From NCBI RefSeq assembly GCF_011299575.1, contig NZ_CP049863.1:248001-312000 (forward strand): a stretch of 64,000 bases of DNA, in the 5' to 3' direction. Source of the stretch: Leucobacter viscericola. GTDB lineage: Bacteria > Actinomycetota > Actinomycetes > Actinomycetales > Microbacteriaceae. Both the position numbers and the translations under genes were made by a program. The notes under the pieces are model-generated. The model did no database searches, was not told the DNA's origin, and was given only the letters and a program-made list of their open reading frames with translations. Shown here one piece after another: positions 1 to 9,078 of the stretch. The stretch's first letter is position 1; every line of letters starts with the position of its first letter.

Positions 1-1536
1 GCTCCCTCGATACAACCCAACGGCCCGCATCTCGTCGTAGGCGGCAAGCGCGGCTACGCGCGTTTCGCGCAGATCAACAATCGGGGCGGGGTATGACCCG
101 CCAAACAGCGTCTCGGCCCCGGGCGCACGCTTGCCCGCAGCGTCCCCCTCAAACTCGGGGACCCAGCGCTGAATATAGTGAGCCTCGGGGTCGAACTTCT
201 TCGCCTGCGTCTCCGGATTGAACACTCGAAAGTACGGCGCTGCATCCACTCCGCTGCCAGCAACCCACTGCCAGTTTCCCGGGTTGCTCGCCTCGTCTGC
301 ATCAACGAGTGTGTCCCAGAACCAAGCTTCACCGATGCGCCAGTCAACCAAAAGGTTCTTGATCAAAAAGCTGGCCGCGACCATTCTGACCCGGTTGTGC
401 ATGATGCCCGTGTGCCACAGTTCGCGCATGCCCGCGTCAACAAGAGGCACTCCAGTTTGCCCCGTCTGCCAGGCTTTCAACTGGTGCGGATCCGTCTCTT
501 TCCAGGGGAACGCGTCGAACTCGGGGCGCACGTTCTGGTCGCGAAGGTACGGCATGTAGAACAGGATGCTGGCATTGAACTCTCGCCACCCAATTTCGCT
601 CAGGAACTTTGCCGCGTTATCGAGTGATTGCCCGGAGAGCTCAGTTCGCCTCGCCGAGTCCACCGCGTGCCACACCTGGAATGGGCTGATCTCGCCGAAC
701 CGCAGGTGCGGGCTGAGCATGGAGTTCACCGCTTCGGATGGTTCATCGCGGCGGTGGTACGAGGCCAGCCCGACCTCAAGAAACGCGCTCAAACGTGTCA
801 GGGCGGCCTGCTCCCCCGGCTGCCAGGTCTCGCGCAGCCCCGAGGCCCAATCGGGATTTTGCGGCAGTAGGTTCCAAGACGACAGATCGTCGCTGGCAAC
901 GGCCGTAAGGGGCGTTGTGATCCGCTCTGGAGCGGGCAAGGGCGCGCGTGGCAGCGGCCTGCTCAGGCAGGCGCGCCAGTAGGGCGTGAAGACTCGAAAG
1001 GGAGTGCCCGATCCTGTGCTGACTGTCCAGGGCTCGTGAAGCAGGTTTGCCTGAAAGCTGTGCGCGTCGATTCCCGAGGTGCGCAGGCGCGACTTAATGA
1101 CGCCGTCGACAGCGCGGGCGTTTGTGTACCGACGGTTCCAGTAGACCCCGGTGGCGTTCACCTCGTGTGCGAGCTCGGGAATCACTGACGCAGCGTTGCC
1201 GCGGCGCAAGACGAGCTCGCCCCCGATCGCGCGCAGGCTCGAGGCCAGTGCGGTGAGCGAGTGGTGCAGCCACCACCGCGAGGCGCCTCCCAATGGCCGA
1301 GGCGCGTTCGAGTTGGGCACGGACTGGCGTGCCTCTTCGGAGTTCTCTTCCTGTGAGGCTGACTGGAAGGGTAACGGATACTCCGCGGCATCGGGCTCTT
1401 CGAGTACATACACAACGACAACGGCGCCATGATCCCCCGCGGCCTCGATACCAGCAACGAGAGCGGGGTTGTCTTCGAGACGTAGATCGTTGCGTAGCCA
1501 CACCAAGCTCACGGGTGAACTGTCGGGTTTACTCAC
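1..1536 (-). CDS. phrB: Deoxyribodipyrimidine photolyase (class I), 3' end cut by window edge
   Basis: This enzyme repairs UV-induced cyclobutane pyrimidine dimers in DNA using light and FAD. The GTG start at 1536 overlaps the stop of the upstream reductase by 8 bp, so the two are probably co-transcribed. The N-terminus reads SLVWLRNDLRLEDNPAL, the typical start of the antenna-binding domain. The C-terminal half carries the FAD-domain hallmarks PLVDAGMRELWHTGIMHNR, VRMVAASFLIKNLLVDWR and NPGNWQWVAGSG. About 512 codons are visible, ending in an AALAAYDEMR-like tail, so only a few C-terminal residues should be missing. Family membership is clear; the exact lesion (CPD rather than 6-4 photoproduct) is inferred from the family. 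Confidence 0.93.
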   Translation of the reverse strand, partial: MSKPDSSPVSLVWLRNDLRLEDNPALVAGIEAAGDHGAVVVVYVLEEPDAAEYPLPFQSASQEENSEEARQSVPNSNAPRPLGGASRWWLHHSLTALASSLRAIGGELVLRRGNAASVIPELAHEVNATGVYWNRRYTNARAVDGVIKSRLRTSGIDAHSFQANLLHEPWTVSTGSGTPFRVFTPYWRACLSRPLPRAPLPAPERITTPLTAVASDDLSSWNLLPQNPDWASGLRETWQPGEQAALTRLSAFLEVGLASYHRRDEPSEAVNSMLSPHLRFGEISPFQVWHAVDSARRTELSGQSLDNAAKFLSEIGWREFNASILFYMPYLRDQNVRPEFDAFPWKETDPHQLKAWQTGQTGVPLVDAGMRELWHTGIMHNRVRMVAASFLIKNLLVDWRIGEAWFWDTLVDADEASNPGNWQWVAGSGVDAAPYFRVFNPETQAKKFDPEAHYIQRWVPEFEGDAAGKRAPGAETLFGGSYPAPIVDLRETRVAALAAYDEMRAVGLYRGS

Positions 1537-3031
1537 CGTTTTTGGCTCCTGCGGCTTGAATGATTCGGTTTGCCATACCGCTAAAGATTATGCCGTGGAA
1601 GGGAAGAATGGAAAACCAGTAGAGCCGGCCAAACAGCCCGCGTGGAAAGAAGATGGCACGCTGTTGGTAACGACACCCCTGGCCATCATCACCGGGCTCG
1701 GCGCTCAGCTCAAGCCAGGCTCGCCCGGGCACCTTCATCTCCGCGCGGAGGCGCAGCAGGCGACCGCGTTCCAACCCCTCGACGCGCCAAAAGTCGAGCG
1801 CTTCGCCAACGAACAGGGTGTCGGGGTGTCGCCTGCCTCGCCGCAACCCGACCCCGCCGACGAACTTGTCCATCCAGCCCCGCAGTGCCCAAGCGAGCGG
1901 AAAGGAATACCAGCCGCGTTCCCCGCCAATCCCCTCAATAACGCGCCACAGCTGATCAACCGAGGCCTCGGACTCCCGGCTGCGCAGGTCGGTGTAGACG
2001 CTGTGCCCTGCCCAGTCGGGATCGCTGGGCAGAGGATCGCTGGGCGCTCCGGCGACGGACGCGTTTTGCCAGCTCGTCACGACCTGACCGTCACGCATCT
2101 TGCCGAGCGCGAGACGCACCGCCTGGCGGTAGCCGGTGCGTCCGCCTTCGGGTTCGGGAATGAGCGCATCGAGGTCTCGCTCTCGCACGACGCAGCTGTG
2201 CTGCAATGACTCAACGAGCGGGCCCGCCAGACTGTGCGGGATTGGTGTGACAAGGTTCACCCAGTGCGCGGCCAGTCGCGGCGTGAGCACCGGCAATGCA
2301 AGTATCAAGCGCTTGGGCAGCCCCGCTTCTGCGGCATAGCCGTTCATGGCGTCCGCGTAGCTCAGCACATCAGGGCCGCCGATGTCGAAGGTTCGGTTTG
2401 TGTGAGGATCAATGTCCAACACGTGTACGAGGTAGTAGAGCACATCACGAACCGCAATCGGTTGCACGCGGTTTCTTACCCACTTTGGTGCGGGCATCCA
2501 CGGCAGAACCTCGGTCAGGTGCCGAATCATCTCAAACGACGCGGATCCTGAACCGATGACCACCCCCGCCTGCAGCACAACAGCCGGAATCGTCGACTCC
2601 AAGAGCACGTTTCCCACGGCCGTGCGCGAGCGAAGGTGCCGTGAGAGCGGCCCGTCGGGGTGCAGCCCGCTCAGATAGACGAGGCGCGCGACGCGGGCGG
2701 ATTCCGCGGCCGTCACAAAGTTCGTCGCGCACTCCTGTTCGATGTCAGAGAAGGTCTTGCGGCTGGCGCCCGGACCCATCGAGTGCACAAGGTAGTAGGC
2801 GGCATCGACGCCCTCGAAGGCGGCGGCGAGAGTTGCCGGATGGAGCAGGTCCCCTTCGAATACCTCGACGTCAGAAACCCAGGGAATGTCGCGTAGGCGG
2901 TTCGGATCACGCACGAGCACTCGCACGCTGTGGCCAGCCTCAATCAGCAACGGAACCAAACGCCCGCCAATGTATCCACCCGCACCCGTCACCAGGATCT
3001 TGAACGGGTTTTCATCATGCAGCTCTGACAT
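1529..3031 (-). CDS. SDR-family NAD(P)-binding oxidoreductase with C-terminal DUF2867
   Basis: The protein has about 500 residues. An N-terminal Rossmann domain carries the glycine motif KILVTGAGGYIGGRLVPLL, followed by an atypical short-chain dehydrogenase fold; the C-terminal ~150 residues match DUF2867 (TDLRSRESEASVDQLWRVIE region). Substrate is unknown; related YbjT-like proteins are annotated as NAD(P)-binding reductases or epimerases. A longer open frame exists upstream, but the start at 3031 (MSELHDENPFK) is preferred because a TACACT hexamer sits 6 nt before the ATG, which looks like a leaderless promoter. The stop overlaps the photolyase start, so the pair likely forms an operon. Confidence 0.88.
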   Translation of the reverse strand: MSELHDENPFKILVTGAGGYIGGRLVPLLIEAGHSVRVLVRDPNRLRDIPWVSDVEVFEGDLLHPATLAAAFEGVDAAYYLVHSMGPGASRKTFSDIEQECATNFVTAAESARVARLVYLSGLHPDGPLSRHLRSRTAVGNVLLESTIPAVVLQAGVVIGSGSASFEMIRHLTEVLPWMPAPKWVRNRVQPIAVRDVLYYLVHVLDIDPHTNRTFDIGGPDVLSYADAMNGYAAEAGLPKRLILALPVLTPRLAAHWVNLVTPIPHSLAGPLVESLQHSCVVRERDLDALIPEPEGGRTGYRQAVRLALGKMRDGQVVTSWQNASVAGAPSDPLPSDPDWAGHSVYTDLRSRESEASVDQLWRVIEGIGGERGWYSFPLAWALRGWMDKFVGGVGLRRGRRHPDTLFVGEALDFWRVEGLERGRLLRLRAEMKVPGRAWLELSAEPGDDGQGCRYQQRAIFFPRGLFGRLYWFSILPFHGIIFSGMANRIIQAAGAKNGE

Positions 3032-3176
3032 GTTCGCAGTGTAGAACCGAAAACGCGCCGAGATAAGGGGTTGCGGTCGGCCGCGCTGGGTTGGATCGCA
3101 ATAACCCCTAGCGCGGCAGGCACAGAAGTGTGACGATAGGTGACGCAACCGCAATCAGCTGAGCAAAGGAGCCACC

Positions 3177-3524
3177 GTGATTGGAAGTTTGTACGCCGTC
3201 GTTCTCGACTGCCCCGATCCTGCAGCACTCGCCGAGTTTTATCGCAGTTTTTTGGGCGGGCGAATCGAGCAAGACGATGAGTGGGTGGATTTGATCCTGC
3301 CAGGAAACGGTGCGCGACTCAGCTTCCAGCCCTCACCGGGCTTCGTGCCACCTCGCTGGCCGAGCGATGACGGTGACCAGCAGTCACACCTCGACATCTC
3401 GGTGGGAGACATCGAAGAGGCGCACGACAGAATCGTCGCCTTTGGTGCCCGTTTTATCGAGGCTCACGAGGGCTTCCGCGTGTACCTTGACCCCGCGGGT
3501 CATCCGTTCTGCACGGTGAAATAG
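3177..3524 (+). CDS. VOC (glyoxalase/bleomycin-resistance) family protein
   Basis: A 115-residue single-domain protein with the vicinal-oxygen-chelate pattern: AVVLDCPDPAALAEFYRSFLGG at the start, a central HLDISVGDIEEAHDRI segment and a terminal YLDPAGHPFCTV. Members bind a metal and act as dioxygenases, isomerases or drug-binding proteins, usually as dimers; the substrate cannot be told. The GTG start at 3177 follows an AAAGGA ribosome-binding site. It is divergent from the reductase and convergent with zapE. Confidence 0.85.
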   Translation: MIGSLYAVVLDCPDPAALAEFYRSFLGGRIEQDDEWVDLILPGNGARLSFQPSPGFVPPRWPSDDGDQQSHLDISVGDIEEAHDRIVAFGARFIEAHEGFRVYLDPAGHPFCTVK

Positions 3525-3534
3525 CTGTCGTGGG

Positions 3535-4617
3535 TTAGAGGCTGCGCTCGCCCGCGGTCAGCGCGTTGAGGCGCGACATGCAGCGCTGGTACTTCTTGCG
3601 ATAGCCGCCGTCGAGCATGCCACCGCCGAAGATGTCGGTCAGCGGAATGCCGGTCGCGCGGATCGGGATCTGTGCGTCATAGACGCGGTCAATGAACGCA
3701 ACGACGCGCAGCGCGGCCGACTGATCCGTCAGCTCGTGCACGCCACGCAGCCCAATCGCCTGGATGCCACCGAGCATGCCGACGTAGCTCGACGGGTGAA
3801 CGGTCGCGAGGTGAGCAACAAAGGCGTCGAAGTCATCGTCGGTCATGCGCTCACCAGCGGCCGCTGAATCAGCGAGCGCAAAGAGGTAGGCATCGTCCGA
3901 GAGCGTCACGGCGTCACCCTCGATGTCGCGCTGGCGATAGTCGGTGCCGTCGATACGGATTGTTGTGAACCGCGCAGACATCGCCTGGATCTCTCGCATG
4001 AAGTCAGACGCCGCAAACCGACCCTCACCGAGGGCGTTCGGTGGCGTGTTTGAGGTCGCGACGATTTTTGAACCCGATTCAGTGAGGTCCTTGATCATGC
4101 GGGTCATGAGCATGGTGTCGCCCGGATCATCGAGCTCAAACTCGTCAATGCAGATGAGGCGAGCGCCCTGCAGCACACCGATGGCGCCGTTGTAACCCAG
4201 TGCACCAACGAGCGCGGTGTACTCAATGAAGGTGCCAAAATACTTGCGCCCCGCGGTTGCGTGCCACGTTGCCGCGAGCAAGTGAGTCTTGCCAACTCCA
4301 AAACCACCGTCGAGGTACACGCCGGGCTTGGTGGGTGCCGCCGTTGCGGGCGCGGCCTGCTTCTTGCGACCGAAACCGAACAGGCCACCACGGGCCACGG
4401 GCGCCTCGGGCTCAGCAAAGGCACGAAGCACGTCCCGAGCCTCAGCCTGCGAGGGGTACTCGGCATCCGGGCGATACGAATCAAAAGTCGCGTGGTCGAA
4501 CTGTGGCGGTGGCACAAGCGTCGCCACCAGTTCGGCGCCGGAAATGCTCGGACTGCGATCGACAAGGCGGGCAGAGCTTCGCTGGGCTGTTTCGGGGAGC
4601 TGAGTCTCGGAGGGCAT
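3535..4617 (-). CDS. zapE: Cell division protein ZapE (AFG1/LACE1-like AAA ATPase)
   Basis: About 360 residues. The Walker A motif reads GGFGVGKTHLLAA and Walker B reads LICIDEFELDDPGDT, both diagnostic of the AFG1/ZapE family; an RFTTIRIDGTDYR segment follows. In Escherichia coli ZapE associates with the Z ring during division; the actinobacterial role is inferred. The start at 4617 (MPSETQLPET) is chosen over one 30 bp upstream because TACACT lies 7 nt before it, consistent with a leaderless transcript. It is flanked by genes of unrelated function, with no operon apparent. Confidence 0.88.
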   Translation of the reverse strand: MPSETQLPETAQRSSARLVDRSPSISGAELVATLVPPPQFDHATFDSYRPDAEYPSQAEARDVLRAFAEPEAPVARGGLFGFGRKKQAAPATAAPTKPGVYLDGGFGVGKTHLLAATWHATAGRKYFGTFIEYTALVGALGYNGAIGVLQGARLICIDEFELDDPGDTMLMTRMIKDLTESGSKIVATSNTPPNALGEGRFAASDFMREIQAMSARFTTIRIDGTDYRQRDIEGDAVTLSDDAYLFALADSAAAGERMTDDDFDAFVAHLATVHPSSYVGMLGGIQAIGLRGVHELTDQSAALRVVAFIDRVYDAQIPIRATGIPLTDIFGGGMLDGGYRKKYQRCMSRLNALTAGERSL

Positions 4618-4671
4618 CGGAGCTAGTGTAGCCGGATGCCGGTGCAAGCTGCCTCAGTGTTACCTTCTTGC

Positions 4672-5865
4672 TTACTCACCACGCCATGGTGGGCGGGGCA
4701 ACGATCGGGCAAACTGCTCCGTTACGCGCTCCCACGGTTCCGAATCAACGTTCCACAGCTTCACGTGCTCGCCCTCTTCTTGCAGTCGCAGCTGCACAAG
4801 ATCGGGTCGTGCGGCGGCCAGTCGCTGCGCGCTCTCGCACGGCACAAACGTGTCGCCCTTGCTCGCGTGAATGAGCACGGGAACCGTCAGCTGACGCGCA
4901 AACGACTCGGGAGTGAGCTTTGCGAACGCGATGCCTTCGGGTTCGCCGCCGCGCACAACACCCGCGTCGAGCAGCCGGATTCCGATGTCAGCGATCGCTT
5001 TTGGAGCGTAAAACAAGCTTGCCTGGTACCGCAGCAGTGTGGTCCAATCGACCGCCGGTGATTCGAGGATCAGTCCGTCAATCACACCGCTGTGTTCGCC
5101 GCTGGTCGCCGACACCAGGCTCGCCGTGCCGCCCATCGACCAGCCGAACAATGTGACGCGCGCGGCGCCTCGGCGCAGCGCCTCAGCAATTGCGGCATCG
5201 ACGTCGCGACTCTCGGCGATCCCAATCCCGTAGCGACCGTTCTCCCCCGCGGGCGCGCCCGGATCGTTGCGATAGCTAATGACGAGGTTCGTGATCCCCG
5301 CCCGGGCGAGCGGCGCAACCCCACGAAGAGTTTCCTCTGGCAGGGCGCCCCTGCCGTGAACGTGCACCGCCCAGCGCTTCTTCTTCGCGCGGCGGGGGTG
5401 GATCAGCCAAGCGTCAGCGTCGCCGAGTTCCGTTGGGTACGTGATGTGCTCAACACGGAACCCGAGTTCCTCTGGTGAGGTGAACCACCAGCCACCGATG
5501 CGCCCCCGGGCTCCAACGGTCAGCGATCCTCGATCCACCTGCAAGACCTCACGCACAACCCTGCCGCCCCGCGCCTCGAGTACCGGGCCGAGACGCGCGT
5601 GACCCGCATCATTGTCGAAGCGGAACGAGTAGCGCCCCGGCAGATCCGCGTCCTGCCCCAGCAGCCACACGTACTGCCGAGACTCCGACTGTTTCATCTG
5701 ATCCACGATGATCGGCATGCTTGCGTCTCTCGGCACCACGGCCTTGCGGGCCAGGGTCACGCCCGCCGCGACCGCTCCCGCAACGCCGATGGCAGCTGCG
5801 CCCCCGGCGATGGCCGCACCGCGGCCCCACCACTCTCTCCAGGCGCTCTTCTCGGCTTCTGCCAT
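4672..5865 (-). CDS. Alpha/beta hydrolase, membrane-anchored
   Basis: 397 residues. An N-terminal hydrophobic segment (AAIAGGAAAIGVAGAVAAGV) predicts a membrane anchor or uncleaved signal. The catalytic nucleophile elbow is LFGWSMGGTASL (GxSxG). A late aspartate in the SKGDTFVPCESAQRL loop and the histidine in EEGEHVKLW complete a plausible triad. The substrate is unknown; family members are esterases, lipases or peptidases. The start at 5865 is supported by a strong AGGGAGGT ribosome-binding site; the longer upstream frame is not needed. Confidence 0.85.
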   Translation of the reverse strand: MAEAEKSAWREWWGRGAAIAGGAAAIGVAGAVAAGVTLARKAVVPRDASMPIIVDQMKQSESRQYVWLLGQDADLPGRYSFRFDNDAGHARLGPVLEARGGRVVREVLQVDRGSLTVGARGRIGGWWFTSPEELGFRVEHITYPTELGDADAWLIHPRRAKKKRWAVHVHGRGALPEETLRGVAPLARAGITNLVISYRNDPGAPAGENGRYGIGIAESRDVDAAIAEALRRGAARVTLFGWSMGGTASLVSATSGEHSGVIDGLILESPAVDWTTLLRYQASLFYAPKAIADIGIRLLDAGVVRGGEPEGIAFAKLTPESFARQLTVPVLIHASKGDTFVPCESAQRLAAARPDLVQLRLQEEGEHVKLWNVDSEPWERVTEQFARSLPRPPWRGE

Positions 5866-5942
5866 GATGTACCTCCCTTGAGATCGGCGCTTACCGGCGT
5901 GGCAACCGCAACTCACTTACAGCAAACTCTAGTCTTCCCTGT

Positions 5943-6560
5943 GTGATGGCAACGATCGCGGGGCAACCGTTAGAGTTCACCGCCGCCGCCGATCAAATTC
6001 GCGGGGCAACACTGCGGCGCGAACTCAAGATGCGCGAGATACCCGCCCCCGAGCGCATCGCACCGTATTCCATCGCCCTTGCGGCGGGTGTTGCGCGCGG
6101 CGCCGAAGACGACACCGCGGACGACGTGATCGACTCGGCCTACGGGGCTGGCAGGATCATCCTGATGTACGACCCCGAATCTTCCGAGGAGTGGGGCGGT
6201 CCGTTCAGGATCGTGTGTTTCGCGCAGGCCCCACTTGAGGTTGAGATCGGCGTGGATCCCTTCATCTCTGACGTCGCCTGGTCTTGGTTGGTCGATGCGC
6301 TCGACTCACGCGGTGCCAACTACACCTACCTGTCGGGCACAGCGACCAAAACCCTTTCGAGTGGCTTCGGATCGCTTGAGGCGCAGGGTGACGCCGCGCA
6401 GATTGAGCTGCGTGCCTCCTGGACCCCGACCGGAGATAACTTCGCCGTGCACGCTGAGGCATGGTCTGAGTTACTGTGTTTGCTCGCGGGACTGCCGCAT
6501 CAAGAGGGCGTCGAATCGCTCACCGCTAGACGCACACGACAGGGGCTTACGGGCGCATGA
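5943..6560 (+). CDS. DUF3000 family protein
   Basis: 205 residues, a conserved actinobacterial protein of unknown function, recognised by REIPAPERIAPYSIALAAGV near the start and the SDVAWSWLVDAL region. It has no signal peptide or membrane segment. It overlaps the next gene (RNase D-like) by 4 bp (ATGA), an arrangement common for this pair in actinobacteria, so a role linked to that nuclease is possible but untested. Start could be GTG 5943 or ATG 5946; a TAGTCT hexamer a few nt upstream suggests a leaderless mRNA. Confidence 0.87.
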   Translation: MMATIAGQPLEFTAAADQIRGATLRRELKMREIPAPERIAPYSIALAAGVARGAEDDTADDVIDSAYGAGRIILMYDPESSEEWGGPFRIVCFAQAPLEVEIGVDPFISDVAWSWLVDALDSRGANYTYLSGTATKTLSSGFGSLEAQGDAAQIELRASWTPTGDNFAVHAEAWSELLCLLAGLPHQEGVESLTARRTRQGLTGA

Positions 6561-7753
6561 GCGACATGGTTGAGCAGTCAGAGCTCGAGACCTCGTGGTC
6601 AATGGTTACGGACGATGCCGGAGTGCAAAAGGCGGCCGCTCTGTTGGCCGCGGGCAACGGTCCGGTAGGAGTAGACGCCGAGCGCGCCTCGGGGTTCACC
6701 TACGGCTCCGAGGCCTATCTCGTTCAGGTGTTTCGGCGAGGATCCGGCACGTTTCTGTTTGATCCGGTTGGCATCGAAAACTTCGCGCCCCTCGCGGAGG
6801 CTATCGAGGGCGAGGAGTGGATCTTTCACGCCGCCTCACAAGACATCCCCTGTCTCGACGAGATCGGTCTGCATCCGCCGCGCATCTTTGACACGGAGCT
6901 CGCCGCGAGACTGCTCGGCTATGAGCGCGTCGGGCTCGGCGCCGTGGTTGAGCAGCTGCTGGGCGTAAAACTCGAGAAGGCGCACTCGGCCGCTGACTGG
7001 TCGCAGCGCCCGCTTCCCGAGCCGTGGCTGGAGTATGCGGCGCTCGACGTTGCACTGCTGCCGGATTTGCGCGATGCGGTGGCCAAAGACCTCGCCGAAC
7101 AGGGCAAAGAAGACTACGCCTCTGCCGAGTTTGAGGCGGTGCGCAACAAGCCAGAGAAACCGAAGAACCCCGAGCCGTGGCGCAACCTGTCGAACGGGCA
7201 GTCGCTGCGCTCCCCGCGTGCGTTGGCGCTTGCGCGTGAGCTGTGGTTGGCGCGCGACGAACTCGCTCGCTCTCAAGACATTGCCCCCGGTCGATTGGTT
7301 CCGGACCGCTCGATCGTCGCCGCGGCAGCGGCAAACCCGCGTTCCAAGGGTGACCTTGCCAAGCTGTCAACGTTTCGCGGTCGTGCGAGCCGCACAGAGA
7401 TCGACCGTTGGTGGCAGGCCATTTTGCGTGGCAAGACCACTGAAGACCTGCCCGGCCCTCGCCCTCGCGATCCCGGTGCGATCCCGCACCACCGCGGCTG
7501 GTCGCAGCGCTACCCTGAGGCAGCTGCCCGCCTTGCCGCCGCACGCGCGGGAGTCGAGGCTGAGGCGGAGCGGCAGAATATGCCGGCCGAGAACCTGATT
7601 ACTCCCGATTTTGTGCGCAAGCTGGCCTGGAATCCGCCGGAGGATCTCTCCCCCGAGAGCATCGCACTGCGTCTCAAAGAGGTTGGCGCGCGCGACTGGC
7701 AGGCTGCACTAACTGCACCAATTCTTGCCGCCGCTTTTGTAGAGAGCGTATAA
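6557..7753 (+). CDS. rnd: HRDC-domain 3'-5' exonuclease, ribonuclease D-like
   Basis: 398 residues. The N-terminal DEDDy exonuclease domain shows Exo I GVDAERASGF (Asp40, Glu42), Exo II FHAASQDIPCL (Asp96) and Exo III YAALDVALLPD (Tyr160, Asp164), so catalytic residues look intact. An HRDC nucleic-acid-binding domain follows at about residues 210-290 (ARELWLARDELARSQDIAPG). RNase D trims 3' ends of tRNA and other small RNAs in the cytoplasm. It is translationally coupled to the DUF3000 gene through a 4 bp overlap. Confidence 0.92.
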   Translation: MSDMVEQSELETSWSMVTDDAGVQKAAALLAAGNGPVGVDAERASGFTYGSEAYLVQVFRRGSGTFLFDPVGIENFAPLAEAIEGEEWIFHAASQDIPCLDEIGLHPPRIFDTELAARLLGYERVGLGAVVEQLLGVKLEKAHSAADWSQRPLPEPWLEYAALDVALLPDLRDAVAKDLAEQGKEDYASAEFEAVRNKPEKPKNPEPWRNLSNGQSLRSPRALALARELWLARDELARSQDIAPGRLVPDRSIVAAAAANPRSKGDLAKLSTFRGRASRTEIDRWWQAILRGKTTEDLPGPRPRDPGAIPHHRGWSQRYPEAAARLAAARAGVEAEAERQNMPAENLITPDFVRKLAWNPPEDLSPESIALRLKEVGARDWQAALTAPILAAAFVESV

Positions 7754-7868
7754 AGGTCTTCGGTCTCTGACGCGATCTCGCGTTGATTCTGCACGTGCTC
7801 ACCCGACGGTGAGACTCCGTCCCTAGGATGGGGGGTAGAAGTATGACAACACACCTGATGGAGGCGAA

Positions 7869-9071
7869 GTGGCCGCAATGAGAGAAGTTGTGTTCGTAGA
7901 CGGGGTTCGTACCCCGTTCGGACGCGCTGGCGAAAAGGGTATGTACGCGGGAACGCGCGCCGACGATCTGGCGGTGAAGGCTCTGCAGGGGCTGATTGAG
8001 CGCAATCCTGATCTGCCGCTTGATCGCATCGATGACGTGGGAATCGCGGCAACAACGCAGCAGGGTGATCAGGGGCTGACCCTTGGCCGCACCGTTTCAA
8101 TGCTCGCTGGGCTTCCCGTGACCGTGCCGGGCTACGCGCTCGATCGCATGTGCGCGGGTGCGCTGACCGTGGCGTCGATGATGGGCGGTGCCATTGGTGC
8201 CGGCCAGTACGACCTCGCGATCGCAGGCGGAGTTGAGCACATGGGGCGTCACCCCATTGGGCTCGATGCGGATCCGAACCCCCGCTTCGTGGCAGAGAAG
8301 TTGGTCAGTCCCGATGCGCTCAACATGGGCAATACTGCCGAACGCCTGCACGACCGCTTTCCTGAGCTGACGAAGGAGCGTGCTGATCGCTTTGGCATGC
8401 TCAGTCAGCAGAAGGTGCAGGCAGCCTACGATCGCGGCGATATTCAGCCTGATCTTGTGCCGGTTGCCCTGCGCTCTGCCGCTGGTTGGGGACTCGCCAC
8501 CGAAGATGAGGGCCGTCGCCCCGAAACAACGATGGAGGGCCTTGCAACGCTGAAGACCCCGTTCCGCCCGCACGGTCGTGTGACCGCGGGTAACGCCTCA
8601 CCGCTCACCGATGGGGCTACGGTTTCCTTGCTCGCCGGTGGCGACACCGCGCGCGAGCTCGGGCTGAAAGCCAAGATGCGCATGGTCGGTTTTGCCTACG
8701 CCGGAGTAGAGCCCGAGGTCATGGGCATTGGACCCGTGCCCTCCACAGAGAAGGCGCTGCGTCGCGCGGGCCTGACCATCGACGACATTGGTCTCTTCGA
8801 GCTAAACGAGGCATTCTCGGTTCAGGTGCTCTCGTTTACTGATCACTTCGGGATCGCCGACGAAGATCCTCGCGTCAATCCCTGGGGCGGAGCTATTGCC
8901 ATCGGACACCCGCTCGCAGCGAGCGGCGTTCGCCTGATGATTCAGCTCGCACGCCAGTTCGAGCAGCGTCCTGATGTTCGCTACGGCATCACCGCAATGT
9001 GCGTTGGGCTTGGCCAGGGCGGCACCATGATCTGGGAAAACCCCCACTTCGACGGCAAGAAGAGGAAGTAA
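7869..9071 (+). CDS. fadA: Acetyl-CoA C-acyltransferase (3-ketoacyl-CoA thiolase)
   Basis: 400 residues, a full-length thiolase. The nucleophilic cysteine is Cys95 in LDRMCAGAL; C-terminal motifs GGAIAIGHPLAASGVR and MCVGLGQGGTM supply the catalytic His and second Cys. It performs the last step of fatty acid beta-oxidation, releasing acetyl-CoA. The GTG start at 7869 is preferred because GGAGG lies 5 nt upstream; the ATG three codons later is spaced too far. The gene is 7 bp from the FadB-type partner, and together they form the trifunctional oxidation unit. Confidence 0.95.
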   Translation: MAAMREVVFVDGVRTPFGRAGEKGMYAGTRADDLAVKALQGLIERNPDLPLDRIDDVGIAATTQQGDQGLTLGRTVSMLAGLPVTVPGYALDRMCAGALTVASMMGGAIGAGQYDLAIAGGVEHMGRHPIGLDADPNPRFVAEKLVSPDALNMGNTAERLHDRFPELTKERADRFGMLSQQKVQAAYDRGDIQPDLVPVALRSAAGWGLATEDEGRRPETTMEGLATLKTPFRPHGRVTAGNASPLTDGATVSLLAGGDTARELGLKAKMRMVGFAYAGVEPEVMGIGPVPSTEKALRRAGLTIDDIGLFELNEAFSVQVLSFTDHFGIADEDPRVNPWGGAIAIGHPLAASGVRLMIQLARQFEQRPDVRYGITAMCVGLGQGGTMIWENPHFDGKKRK

Positions 9072-9078
9072 CTTCAAG